DNA of 64,000 nt from Bacteroidales bacterium (GTDB taxonomy: Bacteria > Bacteroidota > Bacteroidia > Bacteroidales > UBA932), in NCBI GenBank assembly GCA_022648685.1, contig JALCMW010000001.1:434001-498000 (forward strand), given 5' to 3'. Both the position numbers and the translations under genes were made by a program. The stretch's first letter is position 1; each line of letters begins with the position of its first letter. The notes under the pieces are model-generated. The model was not told where the DNA came from and did no database searches. It saw only the letters and a list, made by a program, of their open reading frames with translations. Shown here piece by piece: positions 10,614 to 19,353 of this stretch.

Positions 10614-10621
10614 CAAATTTA
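10614..10621 (-). promoter_or_regulatory. -7 promoter element for secDF
   Basis: Minus-strand TAAATTTG matches TAnnTTTG; a start site near 10607 would leave an 80-base leader before the chosen secDF start. It is divergent from the element at 10663. Confidence 0.45.
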
Positions 10622-10662
10622 CTATTTTTTTCCGAGAATGAAACTTTCTCATAAGGATTTCT

Positions 10663-10670
10663 TAATTTTG
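10663..10670 (+). promoter_or_regulatory. -7 promoter element for the SPOR/PD40 protein
   Basis: TAATTTTG matches TAnnTTTG. Transcription would start near 10677, which excludes the in-frame ATG at 10638 and supports 10686 as the downstream gene start. Confidence 0.5.
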
Positions 10671-10685
10671 CGGAAGTTTTTGATA

Positions 10686-12728
10686 ATGATGAAAATTAAA
10701 CGAATATTACATTATATTTCGAGAGCCGCGTTAATAGTAGCGGTTTTTTCTGCAATTCCGTTTCAATCCCATGCCCAGGTTCATGCGGACAAGATAAAAG
10801 CCAAGGTGGATTCCCTGCATCATTCGATGGCGGTTCCTGACAGTACCGTAATCAAGTCCGGATCCGGGCTTAACGACAGCCTGATAAAAAATCCTCCTGT
10901 TCCGCCTATCGATACGAATATCATCCAACCGCAAAAAATTTCAGCCGCAAGGTTACTGACCGATGCCGATTCCATGAGGCTCGATTATGATTTTAAGGAT
11001 GCCGTGGAAACATACAGGAAAGCTCTGTCCGTTTCAACCGATTCCTTGGAAAAATTAAATATCGAAGCCCATATGGTTCTGGGGCAGAACGGACTCAGCA
11101 TGATGGATTATTGCAGTCATCCGGTCGTTGTCGCAAGGCAGAAGTTCTCCCTTAAGGATTTTTATCTGTATTATCCTCTTGCCGACAAAAGCTGGCATCC
11201 TTTGCCTAACCGGCTGGATTCATGTAATTCGGACAGGCCTGTAAATGCATTGTTTTTTCCTGATAGTTCCAAAACCGTATATTTCTCCGCAAAAGATGAA
11301 AACGGCATAAGAAACATATACAAAATCGAGCGTAAAGACTCTTTGTGGTCTGCACCGGAACTCATAGACGAACAGATAACGTCTTCTTCCGATGAAATAT
11401 ACCCGATGTTATCTTCCGACGGCAAATCTTTGTATTTTTCATCTTCCGGCTTATATGGCATGGGCGGTTATGATTTGTATGTCACAAGATGGGACAAGGA
11501 AACAAAAGACTGGTCTGTCCCTGTCAATATGGGATTTCCGTATTCTTCTCCATATAATGATTATCTGTTCATGAATACGGACGACGGACGCTATTCCATT
11601 TTTGCATCAGACCGGGATTGTCCGGAAGACAGCGTATGGCTTTATGTTCTGGAATATGACAGCATGCCGGTAAGGAAAAGCATAAAGAACACGCCCGAAT
11701 TGCGTTCGCTTGCAGAAATGATCCCTGCGGAAGATCCGCGGAGGATGGACAACGGTTCGGTTTCCATAGTAAACGCTGCCGACAATGAGGATACCAAGGT
11801 GTATGAGGAAAAGATGGGTGTAGTACGGGCATTGAGGGATTCCATATATTCTTTCGGCAATTATCTGGATGAAAAGAGGTCTAAACTTGCTTCATCTTCA
11901 GGTTCCGCAAAGGATTCCCTCATGAATGAAATCCTGCTAAGCGAAAGTGCACTTACAGCAAAGCAATCGCGTCTGGAACAGGCCGTCAGGGAATTGCAGC
12001 AGATCGAAATGAAATTTCTCTCTGACGGAGTGGTGATCGATCCTTCCAAAGTCAGCGCAGAAGCTGACAAGGAAATAGTCGGGGCCTCTTCCGGTTATAC
12101 TTTTGTACGCAAGACGATGGGTGGAAGGCTTGATCTGAAAATAAGAAAACCAAAACAGGAAATCGATTCTTCTTTCAGGATATTGCCGGTAGGGCGTTTC
12201 GCCAAGAGCAACGTCCTTCCTTCCGGATTGATTTACCAGATTCAATTGTTTACTATCTCTTCTCGTGCCACTGTAAAACAGATCAAAGGGTTGAGTCCCG
12301 TATTCGAGAAATTGAACCCTTCACTTAAATATACGTATTACGTAGGTCTGTTCAAGTCTTATAATGATGTCCTTTCCAATTTGAACAAAGTCAAAAGGCT
12401 TGGTTTCAGAAGCGCTTTCATAGTAGCCTTTCTTGACGGAAAGCCGATTCCCGTTTCCAGAGCAAGGGCTTCCGAATCCAAGGCAAAAAACGACGTAATG
12501 CTGAAGATATATCCTGATGACGGCCAGAACCTTCCCGATCTGGCTGTTGCCGCAATCCATCAGCTTACTGACAGGGATATAATAAAAACGGTCGAAAACG
12601 GATCCGTTGTCTATGAGGTCGGACCTTTTGAAGATGAAGACGAAGTCCGGCCTGTCGTAACTTCTCTTAAGGCGACAGGTGTGAACAATGTTTCCGTAGT
12701 TAAGGTCGAACAACGTGATAAAGAATAA
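10686..12728 (+). CDS. Secreted PD40 beta-propeller / SPOR-like envelope protein
   Basis: Protein of about 680 residues with a signal peptide ending near FQSHAQ. After a short helical segment, residues near 190-320 contain PD40/WD40-like propeller repeats (FPDSSKTVYFSAKDENG, PMLSSDGKSLYFSSSGLYGMGGYDLYVT), as in OmpA-associated envelope proteins of this phylum. The middle is predicted helical or coiled (LLSESALTAKQSRLEQAV). Near residue 525 a SPOR-like module begins (GLIYQIQLFTI ... YYVGLFKSYNDVLSNL), a fold that binds denuded peptidoglycan glycans, with a second partial copy at the C-terminus (ENGSVVYEVGPFEDEDEV). It is likely periplasmic or outer-membrane associated, linked to the cell wall. 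Two adjacent ATGs (10686, 10689) are possible. Exact role unknown. Confidence 0.72.
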   Translation: MMKIKRILHYISRAALIVAVFSAIPFQSHAQVHADKIKAKVDSLHHSMAVPDSTVIKSGSGLNDSLIKNPPVPPIDTNIIQPQKISAARLLTDADSMRLDYDFKDAVETYRKALSVSTDSLEKLNIEAHMVLGQNGLSMMDYCSHPVVVARQKFSLKDFYLYYPLADKSWHPLPNRLDSCNSDRPVNALFFPDSSKTVYFSAKDENGIRNIYKIERKDSLWSAPELIDEQITSSSDEIYPMLSSDGKSLYFSSSGLYGMGGYDLYVTRWDKETKDWSVPVNMGFPYSSPYNDYLFMNTDDGRYSIFASDRDCPEDSVWLYVLEYDSMPVRKSIKNTPELRSLAEMIPAEDPRRMDNGSVSIVNAADNEDTKVYEEKMGVVRALRDSIYSFGNYLDEKRSKLASSSGSAKDSLMNEILLSESALTAKQSRLEQAVRELQQIEMKFLSDGVVIDPSKVSAEADKEIVGASSGYTFVRKTMGGRLDLKIRKPKQEIDSSFRILPVGRFAKSNVLPSGLIYQIQLFTISSRATVKQIKGLSPVFEKLNPSLKYTYYVGLFKSYNDVLSNLNKVKRLGFRSAFIVAFLDGKPIPVSRARASESKAKNDVMLKIYPDDGQNLPDLAVAAIHQLTDRDIIKTVENGSVVYEVGPFEDEDEVRPVVTSLKATGVNNVSVVKVEQRDKE

Positions 12729-12738
12729 TTTTTTCACT

Positions 12739-12746
12739 ATATTTGT
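12739..12746 (+). promoter_or_regulatory. -7 promoter element for nfeD-floA
   Basis: TATATTTG matches TAnnTTTG, 24 bases before the nfeD-like start. Confidence 0.45.
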
Positions 12747-12769
12747 TCCATCTTATAAATTAAGTCCTT

Positions 12770-13243
12770 ATGGGTTTGATTATTACATTGATAATTGTGG
12801 GCGTCATCCTCGTTCTGGCGGAGATGCTGCTTATACCAGGTGTCGGAGTCGCGGGGATTCTGGGGCTTGTGTCTTTGGCCGGTTCCGGCTTTTATGCCTT
12901 TTACCATTTCGGGAATTATACCGGTACCATAGTTACCGTGATAGACGCCGGTCTCGTAATCGGAATGCTTTTTTATGTCCTTCGGGCAAAAACATGGAAA
13001 AAGTTAGCCTTGAATACAGTAATTGACACCAAGGCACATCCCGAGACCGCAAAGATTGTCCCGGGGGACAAAGGGCGCACATTGACAAGGATAGCACCGT
13101 CGGGTATGGCAAGGATAGGCAACATTACCTGCGAAGTGAAAGCCATGGAAGAAATGATAGATCCGGATAAAGCAATCGAGGTAGTTTCCATAGAGGATAA
13201 CAAGATATTTGTGAAACCGACAACCGAACTGTCTGAAAAATAA
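12770..13243 (+). CDS. NfeD-family membrane protein
   Basis: Short NfeD-type protein (157 residues): three or four hydrophobic helices in the first 70 residues (LIITLIIVGVILVLAEML, then GILGLVSLAGSGFYAFYHF), followed by a soluble OB-fold-like domain of about 80 residues (GRTLTRIAPSGMARIGN). NfeD proteins work with SPFH/flotillin proteins in membrane organisation; the floA gene starts 15 bases later, which is the conserved pairing. It lacks the ClpP-like protease domain of long NfeD proteins. Confidence 0.85.
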   Translation: MGLIITLIIVGVILVLAEMLLIPGVGVAGILGLVSLAGSGFYAFYHFGNYTGTIVTVIDAGLVIGMLFYVLRAKTWKKLALNTVIDTKAHPETAKIVPGDKGRTLTRIAPSGMARIGNITCEVKAMEEMIDPDKAIEVVSIEDNKIFVKPTTELSEK

Positions 13244-13258
13244 TCTAATTTTTTTATT

Positions 13259-14209
13259 ATGTCAACATTTATAATATGGGTTGCTATTGCAATCATCGGC
13301 CTGATCATTTTGTTATGGTTTTTCCCCGTAGCTCTTTGGTTTCAGGCATTATTGTCCGGTGTAAGGGTATCGCTGATACAACTCGTACTTATGAGATGGA
13401 GAGGCGTAAGTCCGAGAACTATCGTCATTGCTATGATTACCGGTACGAAAGCCGGTCTGACGCTTCATGCCAATGAACTCGAGGCCCATTATCTGGCCAA
13501 AGGGAATGTGGTGAAAGTCGTAAATGCCCTGATATCCGCGGACAAAGCCAATATTCCTCTCGACTTCAAAACCGCAGCCGGTATAGATCTTGCCGGAAGG
13601 GATGTTTTTGAAGCCGTGCAGATGTCTGTCAATCCAAAAGTAATAAATACACCTCCTGTTACGGCTGTTGCAAAGAACGGGATCCAGCTGATTTGCAAAG
13701 CAAGAGTCACCGTACGTGCCAACATCAATCAATTGGTAGGAGGTGCCGGAGAAGAAACTGTCCTTGCGCGTGTAGGCGAAGGAATCGTTTCTTCAATAGG
13801 ATCGGCCGAGAGCCATGCCGAAGTTCTGGAAAAGCCCGAATCGATATCCAAAGTCGTTCTTGCTAAGGGTCTGGATGCCGGAACTGCTTTCGAAATCCTG
13901 TCTATCGATATAGCCGATATCGATATCGGAAAGAATATCGGAGCTGTGTTGCAGATGGATCAGGCGAATGCTGATAAAAATATTGCCCAGGCCAGAGCAG
14001 AGGAACGTCGGGCAATGGCAGTGGCATTGGAACAGGAAAACAAGGCGAAGATACAGGAAGCCAGAGCCAAGGTTGTGGAAGCTGAAGCTCAGGTGCCTTT
14101 GGCTATTTCCGATGCTTTCCGTTCCGGCAATCTCGGAGTTATGGATTACTACCATATCAAAAACGTACAGGCGGACACCGATATGAGAGAAAATATTGCA
14201 AAACAATAA
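13259..14209 (+). CDS. floA: Flotillin-like protein FloA
   Basis: Bacterial flotillin of the YqfA/FloA type, 316 residues. One N-terminal membrane helix ([21 protein letters not shown]) is followed by an SPFH domain ([44 protein letters not shown]) and an Ala/Glu-rich coiled coil ([21 protein letters not shown]). It scaffolds membrane microdomains. Pairing with the upstream nfeD-like gene supports the call. Its 3' end holds the promoter of the following tRNA-Ser. Confidence 0.93.
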   Translation: MSTFIIWVAIAIIGLIILLWFFPVALWFQALLSGVRVSLIQLVLMRWRGVSPRTIVIAMITGTKAGLTLHANELEAHYLAKGNVVKVVNALISADKANIPLDFKTAAGIDLAGRDVFEAVQMSVNPKVINTPPVTAVAKNGIQLICKARVTVRANINQLVGGAGEETVLARVGEGIVSSIGSAESHAEVLEKPESISKVVLAKGLDAGTAFEILSIDIADIDIGKNIGAVLQMDQANADKNIAQARAEERRAMAVALEQENKAKIQEARAKVVEAEAQVPLAISDAFRSGNLGVMDYYHIKNVQADTDMRENIAKQ

Positions 14210-14225
14210 TTTTGTAGTATCTTTG
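14196..14225 (+). promoter_or_regulatory. Promoter of tRNA-Ser
   Basis: TTG at 14196-14198, 19 bases, then TATCTTTG at 14218-14225: a full -33/-7 Bacteroidota promoter. The same spacing and the same -7 octamer occur at tRNA-Gly. Confidence 0.75.
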
Positions 14226-14289
14226 CAATCCGTCCCGAATGCTTTTGCATGAGGGAACAATAAGTTTGGTAAGCTAAACTTGACCCATT

Positions 14290-14378
14290 GGAGAGGTGGG
14301 TGAGTGGCTGAAACCAACGGTTTGCTAAACCGTCATACGCAAATACGCGTATCAGGAGTTCGAATCTCCTCCTCTCCG
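14290..14378 (+). tRNA. tRNA-Ser (anticodon GCT)
   Basis: An 89-base class II tRNA. The acceptor stem pairs GGAGAGG with CCTCTCC, with discriminator G. The anticodon stem ACGGT/ACCGT encloses TTGCTAA (anticodon GCT, reading AGC/AGU). A long variable arm (ACGC AAAT GCGT-like) and a T-loop GTTCGAATC follow. The 3' CCA is not encoded. Confidence 0.96.
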
Positions 14379-14384
14379 CAGCTT

Positions 14385-14420
14385 AGAAGGAGCTATAGTC
14401 ATCGGACTATAGCTCCTTCT
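14385..14420 (+). terminator. Terminator after tRNA-Ser
   Basis: A perfect 16-bp stem (AGAAGGAGCTATAGTC with its complement) and an ATCG loop, followed by TTCCTTTT. It lies between the plus-strand tRNA and the end of the minus-strand barrel gene and may serve both. Confidence 0.85.
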
Positions 14421-14490
14421 TCCTTTTCCCGGGATCCATCTATTTTCCCCTGCCACCCAGGCTGTTCTTCAATAGTTAGTTTGATTTGTT

Positions 14491-17322
14491 TTATCGATGA
14501 ACCCGTCTTGATGATTCGTCGTCCAATTCCTGGAGACCGCCCCTGAATTCCACAGGAGATTTCATCCTGTTCAGTCTGAATCCGATGTTCAGCATGAAGT
14601 ATCTTCCGTAAGAAGGGGTCCATGTTTGCGTCGTATAGTTCGATTCATTCATAATCGAATAGGCCGACCCCTTGTCCAGCAGATCATCACCGGACAGAGA
14701 TATCAGAAGGCGTCCTTTCATCAGTCTGGCTCCTATTGCTGCATTCAGGTTCTGGAAATTGGTGTTTTTTCCCGCCCCTTCAATGAATTTGTATCCGGAC
14801 CAGTTGTATCCTGTTTTTATGAATCCGTGTTTCAGGAAAGTGACAGAGGCACTTGCCCTGCCATTCAGTGTCCATAATTTTGCCAGTACCTGTGACTGAT
14901 CATTTCTGGAGTCGGTGTACCGTGCATTTCCATCGATTATAAACATCAGATTTTTATTCGGTCTGGTGGAAAAGCCGAGTTGCAGATCGGGAGTTTCTTC
15001 TTTGAGATGTATCAATTGCCCGCTTGTCCATTGAGGTTTTCTATCATATCCATAAGATGTTACTATGTGCATCAATGTCTTTATTTTTTGTAGCCGCAAG
15101 GTGTATGTAAAGCTACAGCCTATGTTGAATGTGCCGGAAGCATTGTCGTATGTCGTCAAGGAAGATCCGGCCTTCACGTCGTAGCCGCCCCAGCCGTCAA
15201 TATGAGTGTCGGAAGGGAAATACAGGGTTTTCCGTACAATCGCGTTGGGTGTGAATGATAAATTTATTGCTGACGTCAGAGTTCCGTACTTTCCGGCTTT
15301 TGGAATGAAGTAATTAGCTCCCAATATATGCTTTATACATTCTTTGAGATCAGGATTTCCTGCCGAGAGATACAAAGGGTTGCTGTCGTTTATCCTGTTC
15401 CTGTATTGCTCCACTGCGGGGATAAAAGGTAAGTTGTTATAAGATAAATAGAAATTTTTGTGTTTAATGTTAAAGAACGCTATAGGACGAAAAAACCACC
15501 TGGATCCGTCCGTTTTCTCGGGATAGCGTTCCGTGTCTATTTGTTTTGTGAAATCCGGATTAAAAGCACTGCCGATCGACCAGTTGGAATGGGAAAAGGA
15601 ACCGTTGAACATTATGCTCGGCCCATTGGAGAAACCATTCCATGTGTAGTCGAAGGTATTCGCCGCATTGATTACGGGTTCCGAGACGTCAAGCAGATCG
15701 AAGGCTGTTTGCCGTCTCTTTTCCGAGCTGAAAGACACATTGTATCCGAAAGTGATTGAAGATGTCGAACGTTCCGTGTTGGACAGATAAATGGTGGAAG
15801 ATGCCGTTCCGCCTAAACTGTAGTTTTTTCCGGTTTTCGAAGATGTGATGTATCGTCTTGTTGCAGAGGATGCCAGAGTGTCGAGGGTCCATGAATTGCC
15901 GTCGGAATTACCTAGGGAAAAATTCATTGCCAGCGATGGTATCAGCCCTTTCGTCTTTTCATTATTGCTCCATTTTACGTAATTATCCCAAGACCAAGAG
16001 TTGTTCTTGTCTGAGGAGGATGCGTTTTGGCGAGCCGTCGTGCCTTCGTAAACGGATGTCAAGGCATTGTCAAGACTTTTATTTACGGAATTTGTGATGT
16101 CAAGGAGACTTAATATATAGATAGATTTCAGCTTGTGGTTGTTGAGATCCAGATTGAAATTCAGATGATGCGTTCCAGAGGAAGAGCAGCTTCCTGTCGT
16201 ATCCGCGTAGGACCGGGCGGGACTTCCTTCGGAAGCGAGGTAGTCCGTCAGTGTCCTTGTGGACGATCTGCCGTGATTGTGGGTGTAAGAGTAGTCCAGA
16301 CTTGCATTGCTTCCCAGGAATCTGTCTCCCCAGTATTTCTTCACACCTGTGTTGAAAGTTGCATCTTCTTTGTAGAAATTCAATATTCCCGGGGAAGACA
16401 TAAGGCTAGTCAGAGTATTGGTGGTTCTTCCTATATTGTTTGTGTTGGCATTGGCATAAGCGAGGAACATTTCCGAGTAGAAGTTCGCCGTAATGCCTGT
16501 AGCGAATCGTCCCTGTATTTTGCCGTCAGTGTTTTTGTTCCCGTCCGCGCCGCCACCGGCAACGAGATGCCCGTCGAAAGCGCTTACGATTTTCTTGTTC
16601 GTAGTAATGTTCATTACACGTTCTTTGATTCCGTTTTTGGCTCCGCGTCGGACATCGTCCGCACCCAGTTCCTTATAGGACTGTATCGTACGGACATTAT
16701 CAGCCAGGATGGCCGTGAGGGGATTCATGGCATCGTCTCCGAAGATGAGTTTTCCGTTGACGTAAGTTCTTTTCACTTCTTCCCCGTTGATTTTTATTTT
16801 TCCATTTTCGAAAGAGACTCCGGGCATCTGCCGCAGAATCTCGATGGCGTTGTCTCCTTCCGTAGTGCTGACGGCCGCGGCGTTGAAGATGACGGTATCC
16901 CCTTTGTGGACGACGGGAGGGACGTCGGCAGTTATTTTAGCGTATCCAAGTTCTTCCCTGTGTATTTTAAGTTCGACAAGAATCATATTCTTGCCCGGGA
17001 CGACTATCATGACTGCGTCATAAGGATCGTAGCCGAATTCGGATATATGGACCTTAACCCTTCCCGGACGGATATTGTTGCAGGCGAACGAGCCGTTTCG
17101 GCTAGATGTGGTGTAAACTGTGTCCCGCCCTTCCGAGAGACGGATTATTGCATTAGTGATAGGATTTTCTATCATTTCACCGTTTTCCCGCATTGATGTA
17201 TCGTATACGATTCCGGAAACGGTGCCGAGGGAATCGACGTTGGCGGAGAAAGCAAAAACTGATATGGCCGGAAACAGCCATATCAGCAAAGCAATGATTA
17301 TTTTGATCTGCTTACTTGTCAT
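14491..17322 (-). CDS. Large outer membrane beta-barrel protein with carboxypeptidase-like N-domain
   Basis: A 943-residue protein of the TonB-receptor-like 'outer membrane beta-barrel family'. It has a signal peptide (ALLIWLFPAISVFAFS), a CarboxypepD-regulatory-like domain (SGIVYDTSMRENGEMIENP ... FGYDPYDAVMI), a plug-like region (GDNAIEILRQMPGVSFENG; VNGKLIFGDDAMNPLTAIL), then a long Tyr/Ser/Asn-rich beta-barrel ending about residue 930. No TonB box is recognisable, and the terminal tail after the last strand (GGLQELDDESSRRVHR) is unusual. The ligand is unknown. It stands alone, with no SusD partner. Long antisense ORFs inside it are shadows. Confidence 0.82.
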   Translation of the reverse strand: MTSKQIKIIIALLIWLFPAISVFAFSANVDSLGTVSGIVYDTSMRENGEMIENPITNAIIRLSEGRDTVYTTSSRNGSFACNNIRPGRVKVHISEFGYDPYDAVMIVVPGKNMILVELKIHREELGYAKITADVPPVVHKGDTVIFNAAAVSTTEGDNAIEILRQMPGVSFENGKIKINGEEVKRTYVNGKLIFGDDAMNPLTAILADNVRTIQSYKELGADDVRRGAKNGIKERVMNITTNKKIVSAFDGHLVAGGGADGNKNTDGKIQGRFATGITANFYSEMFLAYANANTNNIGRTTNTLTSLMSSPGILNFYKEDATFNTGVKKYWGDRFLGSNASLDYSYTHNHGRSSTRTLTDYLASEGSPARSYADTTGSCSSSGTHHLNFNLDLNNHKLKSIYILSLLDITNSVNKSLDNALTSVYEGTTARQNASSSDKNNSWSWDNYVKWSNNEKTKGLIPSLAMNFSLGNSDGNSWTLDTLASSATRRYITSSKTGKNYSLGGTASSTIYLSNTERSTSSITFGYNVSFSSEKRRQTAFDLLDVSEPVINAANTFDYTWNGFSNGPSIMFNGSFSHSNWSIGSAFNPDFTKQIDTERYPEKTDGSRWFFRPIAFFNIKHKNFYLSYNNLPFIPAVEQYRNRINDSNPLYLSAGNPDLKECIKHILGANYFIPKAGKYGTLTSAINLSFTPNAIVRKTLYFPSDTHIDGWGGYDVKAGSSLTTYDNASGTFNIGCSFTYTLRLQKIKTLMHIVTSYGYDRKPQWTSGQLIHLKEETPDLQLGFSTRPNKNLMFIIDGNARYTDSRNDQSQVLAKLWTLNGRASASVTFLKHGFIKTGYNWSGYKFIEGAGKNTNFQNLNAAIGARLMKGRLLISLSGDDLLDKGSAYSIMNESNYTTQTWTPSYGRYFMLNIGFRLNRMKSPVEFRGGLQELDDESSRRVHR

Positions 17323-17492
17323 TCTTGAATTCTAAAAAGTGTTTAAGAAGAAAATGTGAAAATGTGGAAATGCACACTTTTCTGCATCATCTAATCTGGT
17401 TTATCATAAAATGTGCCTAACTGTTATCCTGTGCGTATCAAATCACCATATTATCGATAAAAATACCGAATGGCTTGATAATTATGAAACGA

Positions 17493-17524
17493 AAAGAGCA
17501 GGTGAAGAAATTCACCTGCTCTTT
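17493..17524 (-). terminator. Terminator of the TPR lipoprotein gene
   Basis: A perfect 14-bp stem (AAAGAGCAGGTGAA and complement) with a 4-base loop, flanked by T-rich sequence on the minus strand. It lies 38 bases beyond the stop of the gene ending at 17562. A weaker 8-bp hairpin (17535-17558, ATACTGTG/CACAGTAT) sits between them. Confidence 0.8.
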
Positions 17525-17561
17525 CTATTGTTATATACTGTGAATTAAAACACAGTATCTT

Positions 17562-19208
17562 TTATTTGTTGTATTTTGCGAATTCTATGTCTTTCGCAGC
17601 TCTTTCCTTGAAGAAAGGCATTTTGGTAGCTTCTGCCAGATTAGTCTTTACACCTTCGGCATTGCCTTGACGCGCAGCTATGATAGCTTTGAGATAAGAC
17701 ATCTTAGGGCATTTGCATGTAGCTGCCGCCGATGCTTTGTCAAGCTGATTGGTAAGGATGTAAGCTATGACTGCGTTATGTCCGCCTTCGGCTGCAAGTT
17801 CCTTTGCCGCTTTGTCGTAGTTGCCGTTAAGGATATCAAGGATACCCTGATTGCTTTCCCCTGCTTTGCCTGCATTTGCGAAATGCATTGAAGCGACTTT
17901 GCTGTCACCTTTGCGCATTGCGATTACTCCAAGAGCATTCTCAAGATTTTCATCTTTTGCTGCTACTTTGGCGAAAGCTTTTTCAGCTTCTGCAGTCTTG
18001 TGTTCTTTCAGATAAACGACACCTAGATTGAATTGTGCGCGGTCGCTGTTGAATTTGTCGATTGCCTTTTTGTAAATCGCTGCTTTCTGTGCATTGGATT
18101 TTACAAGTGAAGCGGTATGAAGCAGAGCCTCTTCGTCAAGTACGTCGCTGTTGTCGTCAACCATCTTCACAAGTTCATCGTCAGTATAGTTCTTGTATTC
18201 TACATTAGCGATAAATCTTGCACGGCGGAGTTCAGGAAGCACCGAACCTTTGAGGTCCGTATAGACTTCGGACATATTCTTTATTTCGCTTTCACGAACT
18301 GCAGGATCGCTGTACATTGAAAGGACACGGAGGATAAGATCTTTGTCTTCGATATTTGATTCGGAAACGAGTTTCTGGAATCCTTCCCAGTCCTGACCGA
18401 TGCTCTTTACTTCAGGAGCGGCTATTTCTTTACCTTTGGTAACTTTGTCCCAAGCTTTTGATGCCGTTGCGGAACGTTTGTCGGAAAGTTTGGCGTTGAG
18501 TTTTTCTCCTCCGTCAGGAGATGCGTAAGCTACGACTTCAGTGCTTTTGATGGTTTCCCTTTCATTGGCATTGATATTGTCGATGGATTTCAGGAAATCC
18601 GATACGGACTGAGATTTCAGTTCGGATCTGTTAACGGTCGAACTGTTGATCTTATACAGGATCTGTCCTTCGGCGGTCTGTTTGATGTAAGGCTGGTAAT
18701 TATCCGCCTTGAATGCTACGGAACCCGCTTTTGCAGCATCGCCTACAAGCATATAGGTGGTGTTTGCCCCGTCGGCTACTTTCCTGCTTGGAAGAGTGGC
18801 CGATTTTGTCTTGATCATTGCTACGCCGCGAAGTTCAAGATAACTTTTTTCCATTCCCGGAACATAAGTGAAATGTACTTTCTCGGTAACTGTTGTCTGA
18901 TCGGAAGAAACTACAGTGTAGTTGTCTTTGACTTTTTCTCCCTGATATGTGAAAGGAGCCATTTTTGCTTCGCCTCCTTCATAAACAAGGACAGGAGTTA
19001 CTTCGAGAATGGCTTTCGGGTGGAAATAACCTTTTGGATATGTTACGGTAACAGTAGCGTTGATCTCTCCGGCAACGACTTCCAATACCGCAGGATCGCA
19101 CTTGACTGTTACATTGTTAGCCATATCCGCCATTTTTTCTGGGGATGCACAAGCTGCAGCTGCCAGTCCGAGCAGGGCTACCGCTAATAATTTGATGCTT
19201 TTTTTCAT
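17562..19208 (-). CDS. TPR-containing lipoprotein, OmpA-linked type
   Basis: About 548 residues starting MKKSIKLLAVALLG with a lipobox LAAAAC (Cys near residue 21). The first 180 residues are a beta-rich domain (ATVTVTYPKGYFHPKAILEVTPV). Residues near 185-300 resemble an OmpA-type C-domain (VVAYASPDGGEKLNAKLSDKRS...). The C-terminal third has TPR-like helices (DRAQFNLGVVYLKEHKTAEAEKAF) and Ala-rich repeats. Likely a periplasm-facing outer membrane lipoprotein; function not established. I chose 19208 over 19214 because MKKS begins a standard signal peptide. A -7 element (TATCTTTG) is at 19268-19275. Confidence 0.8.
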   Translation of the reverse strand: MKKSIKLLAVALLGLAAAACASPEKMADMANNVTVKCDPAVLEVVAGEINATVTVTYPKGYFHPKAILEVTPVLVYEGGEAKMAPFTYQGEKVKDNYTVVSSDQTTVTEKVHFTYVPGMEKSYLELRGVAMIKTKSATLPSRKVADGANTTYMLVGDAAKAGSVAFKADNYQPYIKQTAEGQILYKINSSTVNRSELKSQSVSDFLKSIDNINANERETIKSTEVVAYASPDGGEKLNAKLSDKRSATASKAWDKVTKGKEIAAPEVKSIGQDWEGFQKLVSESNIEDKDLILRVLSMYSDPAVRESEIKNMSEVYTDLKGSVLPELRRARFIANVEYKNYTDDELVKMVDDNSDVLDEEALLHTASLVKSNAQKAAIYKKAIDKFNSDRAQFNLGVVYLKEHKTAEAEKAFAKVAAKDENLENALGVIAMRKGDSKVASMHFANAGKAGESNQGILDILNGNYDKAAKELAAEGGHNAVIAYILTNQLDKASAAATCKCPKMSYLKAIIAARQGNAEGVKTNLAEATKMPFFKERAAKDIEFAKYNK

Positions 19209-19267
19209 GGTCATTAAAATATTAATTAATTGTAATTAAGTTTCCGACTGAACTACCTAATTTTGTA

Positions 19268-19275
19268 CAAAGATA
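19268..19275 (-). promoter_or_regulatory. -7 promoter element for the TPR lipoprotein
   Basis: Minus-strand TATCTTTG, identical to the tRNA promoters' -7 octamer, 60 bases before the chosen start. Confidence 0.5.
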
Positions 19276-19339
19276 ATAAAAGATAATAATAAAAAAGTTT
19301 TTTTCAGTTATGAAAGGGGGATTATTTGCCGCCTTTTTT

Positions 19340-19347
19340 TAACTTTG
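19340..19347 (+). promoter_or_regulatory. -7 promoter element at the sigma-54 activator start
   Basis: TAACTTTG matches TAnnTTTG and ends only 6 bases before the ATG at 19354. If used, the mRNA would be leaderless or nearly so, and the in-frame TTG at 19345 could not be the start. Confidence 0.35.
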
Positions 19348-19353
19348 CTGTCT

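Noticed and set aside
10638..10685. Upstream ATG of the PD40/SPOR protein
   Set aside because: A -7 promoter element at 10663-10670 lies inside it and the signal peptide begins at 10686.
16135..17196. 353-codon plus-strand ORF
   Set aside because: Lies wholly antisense to the 943-residue barrel protein gene, has no recognisable domains and low-complexity Arg/Val/Ser composition; a shadow frame.
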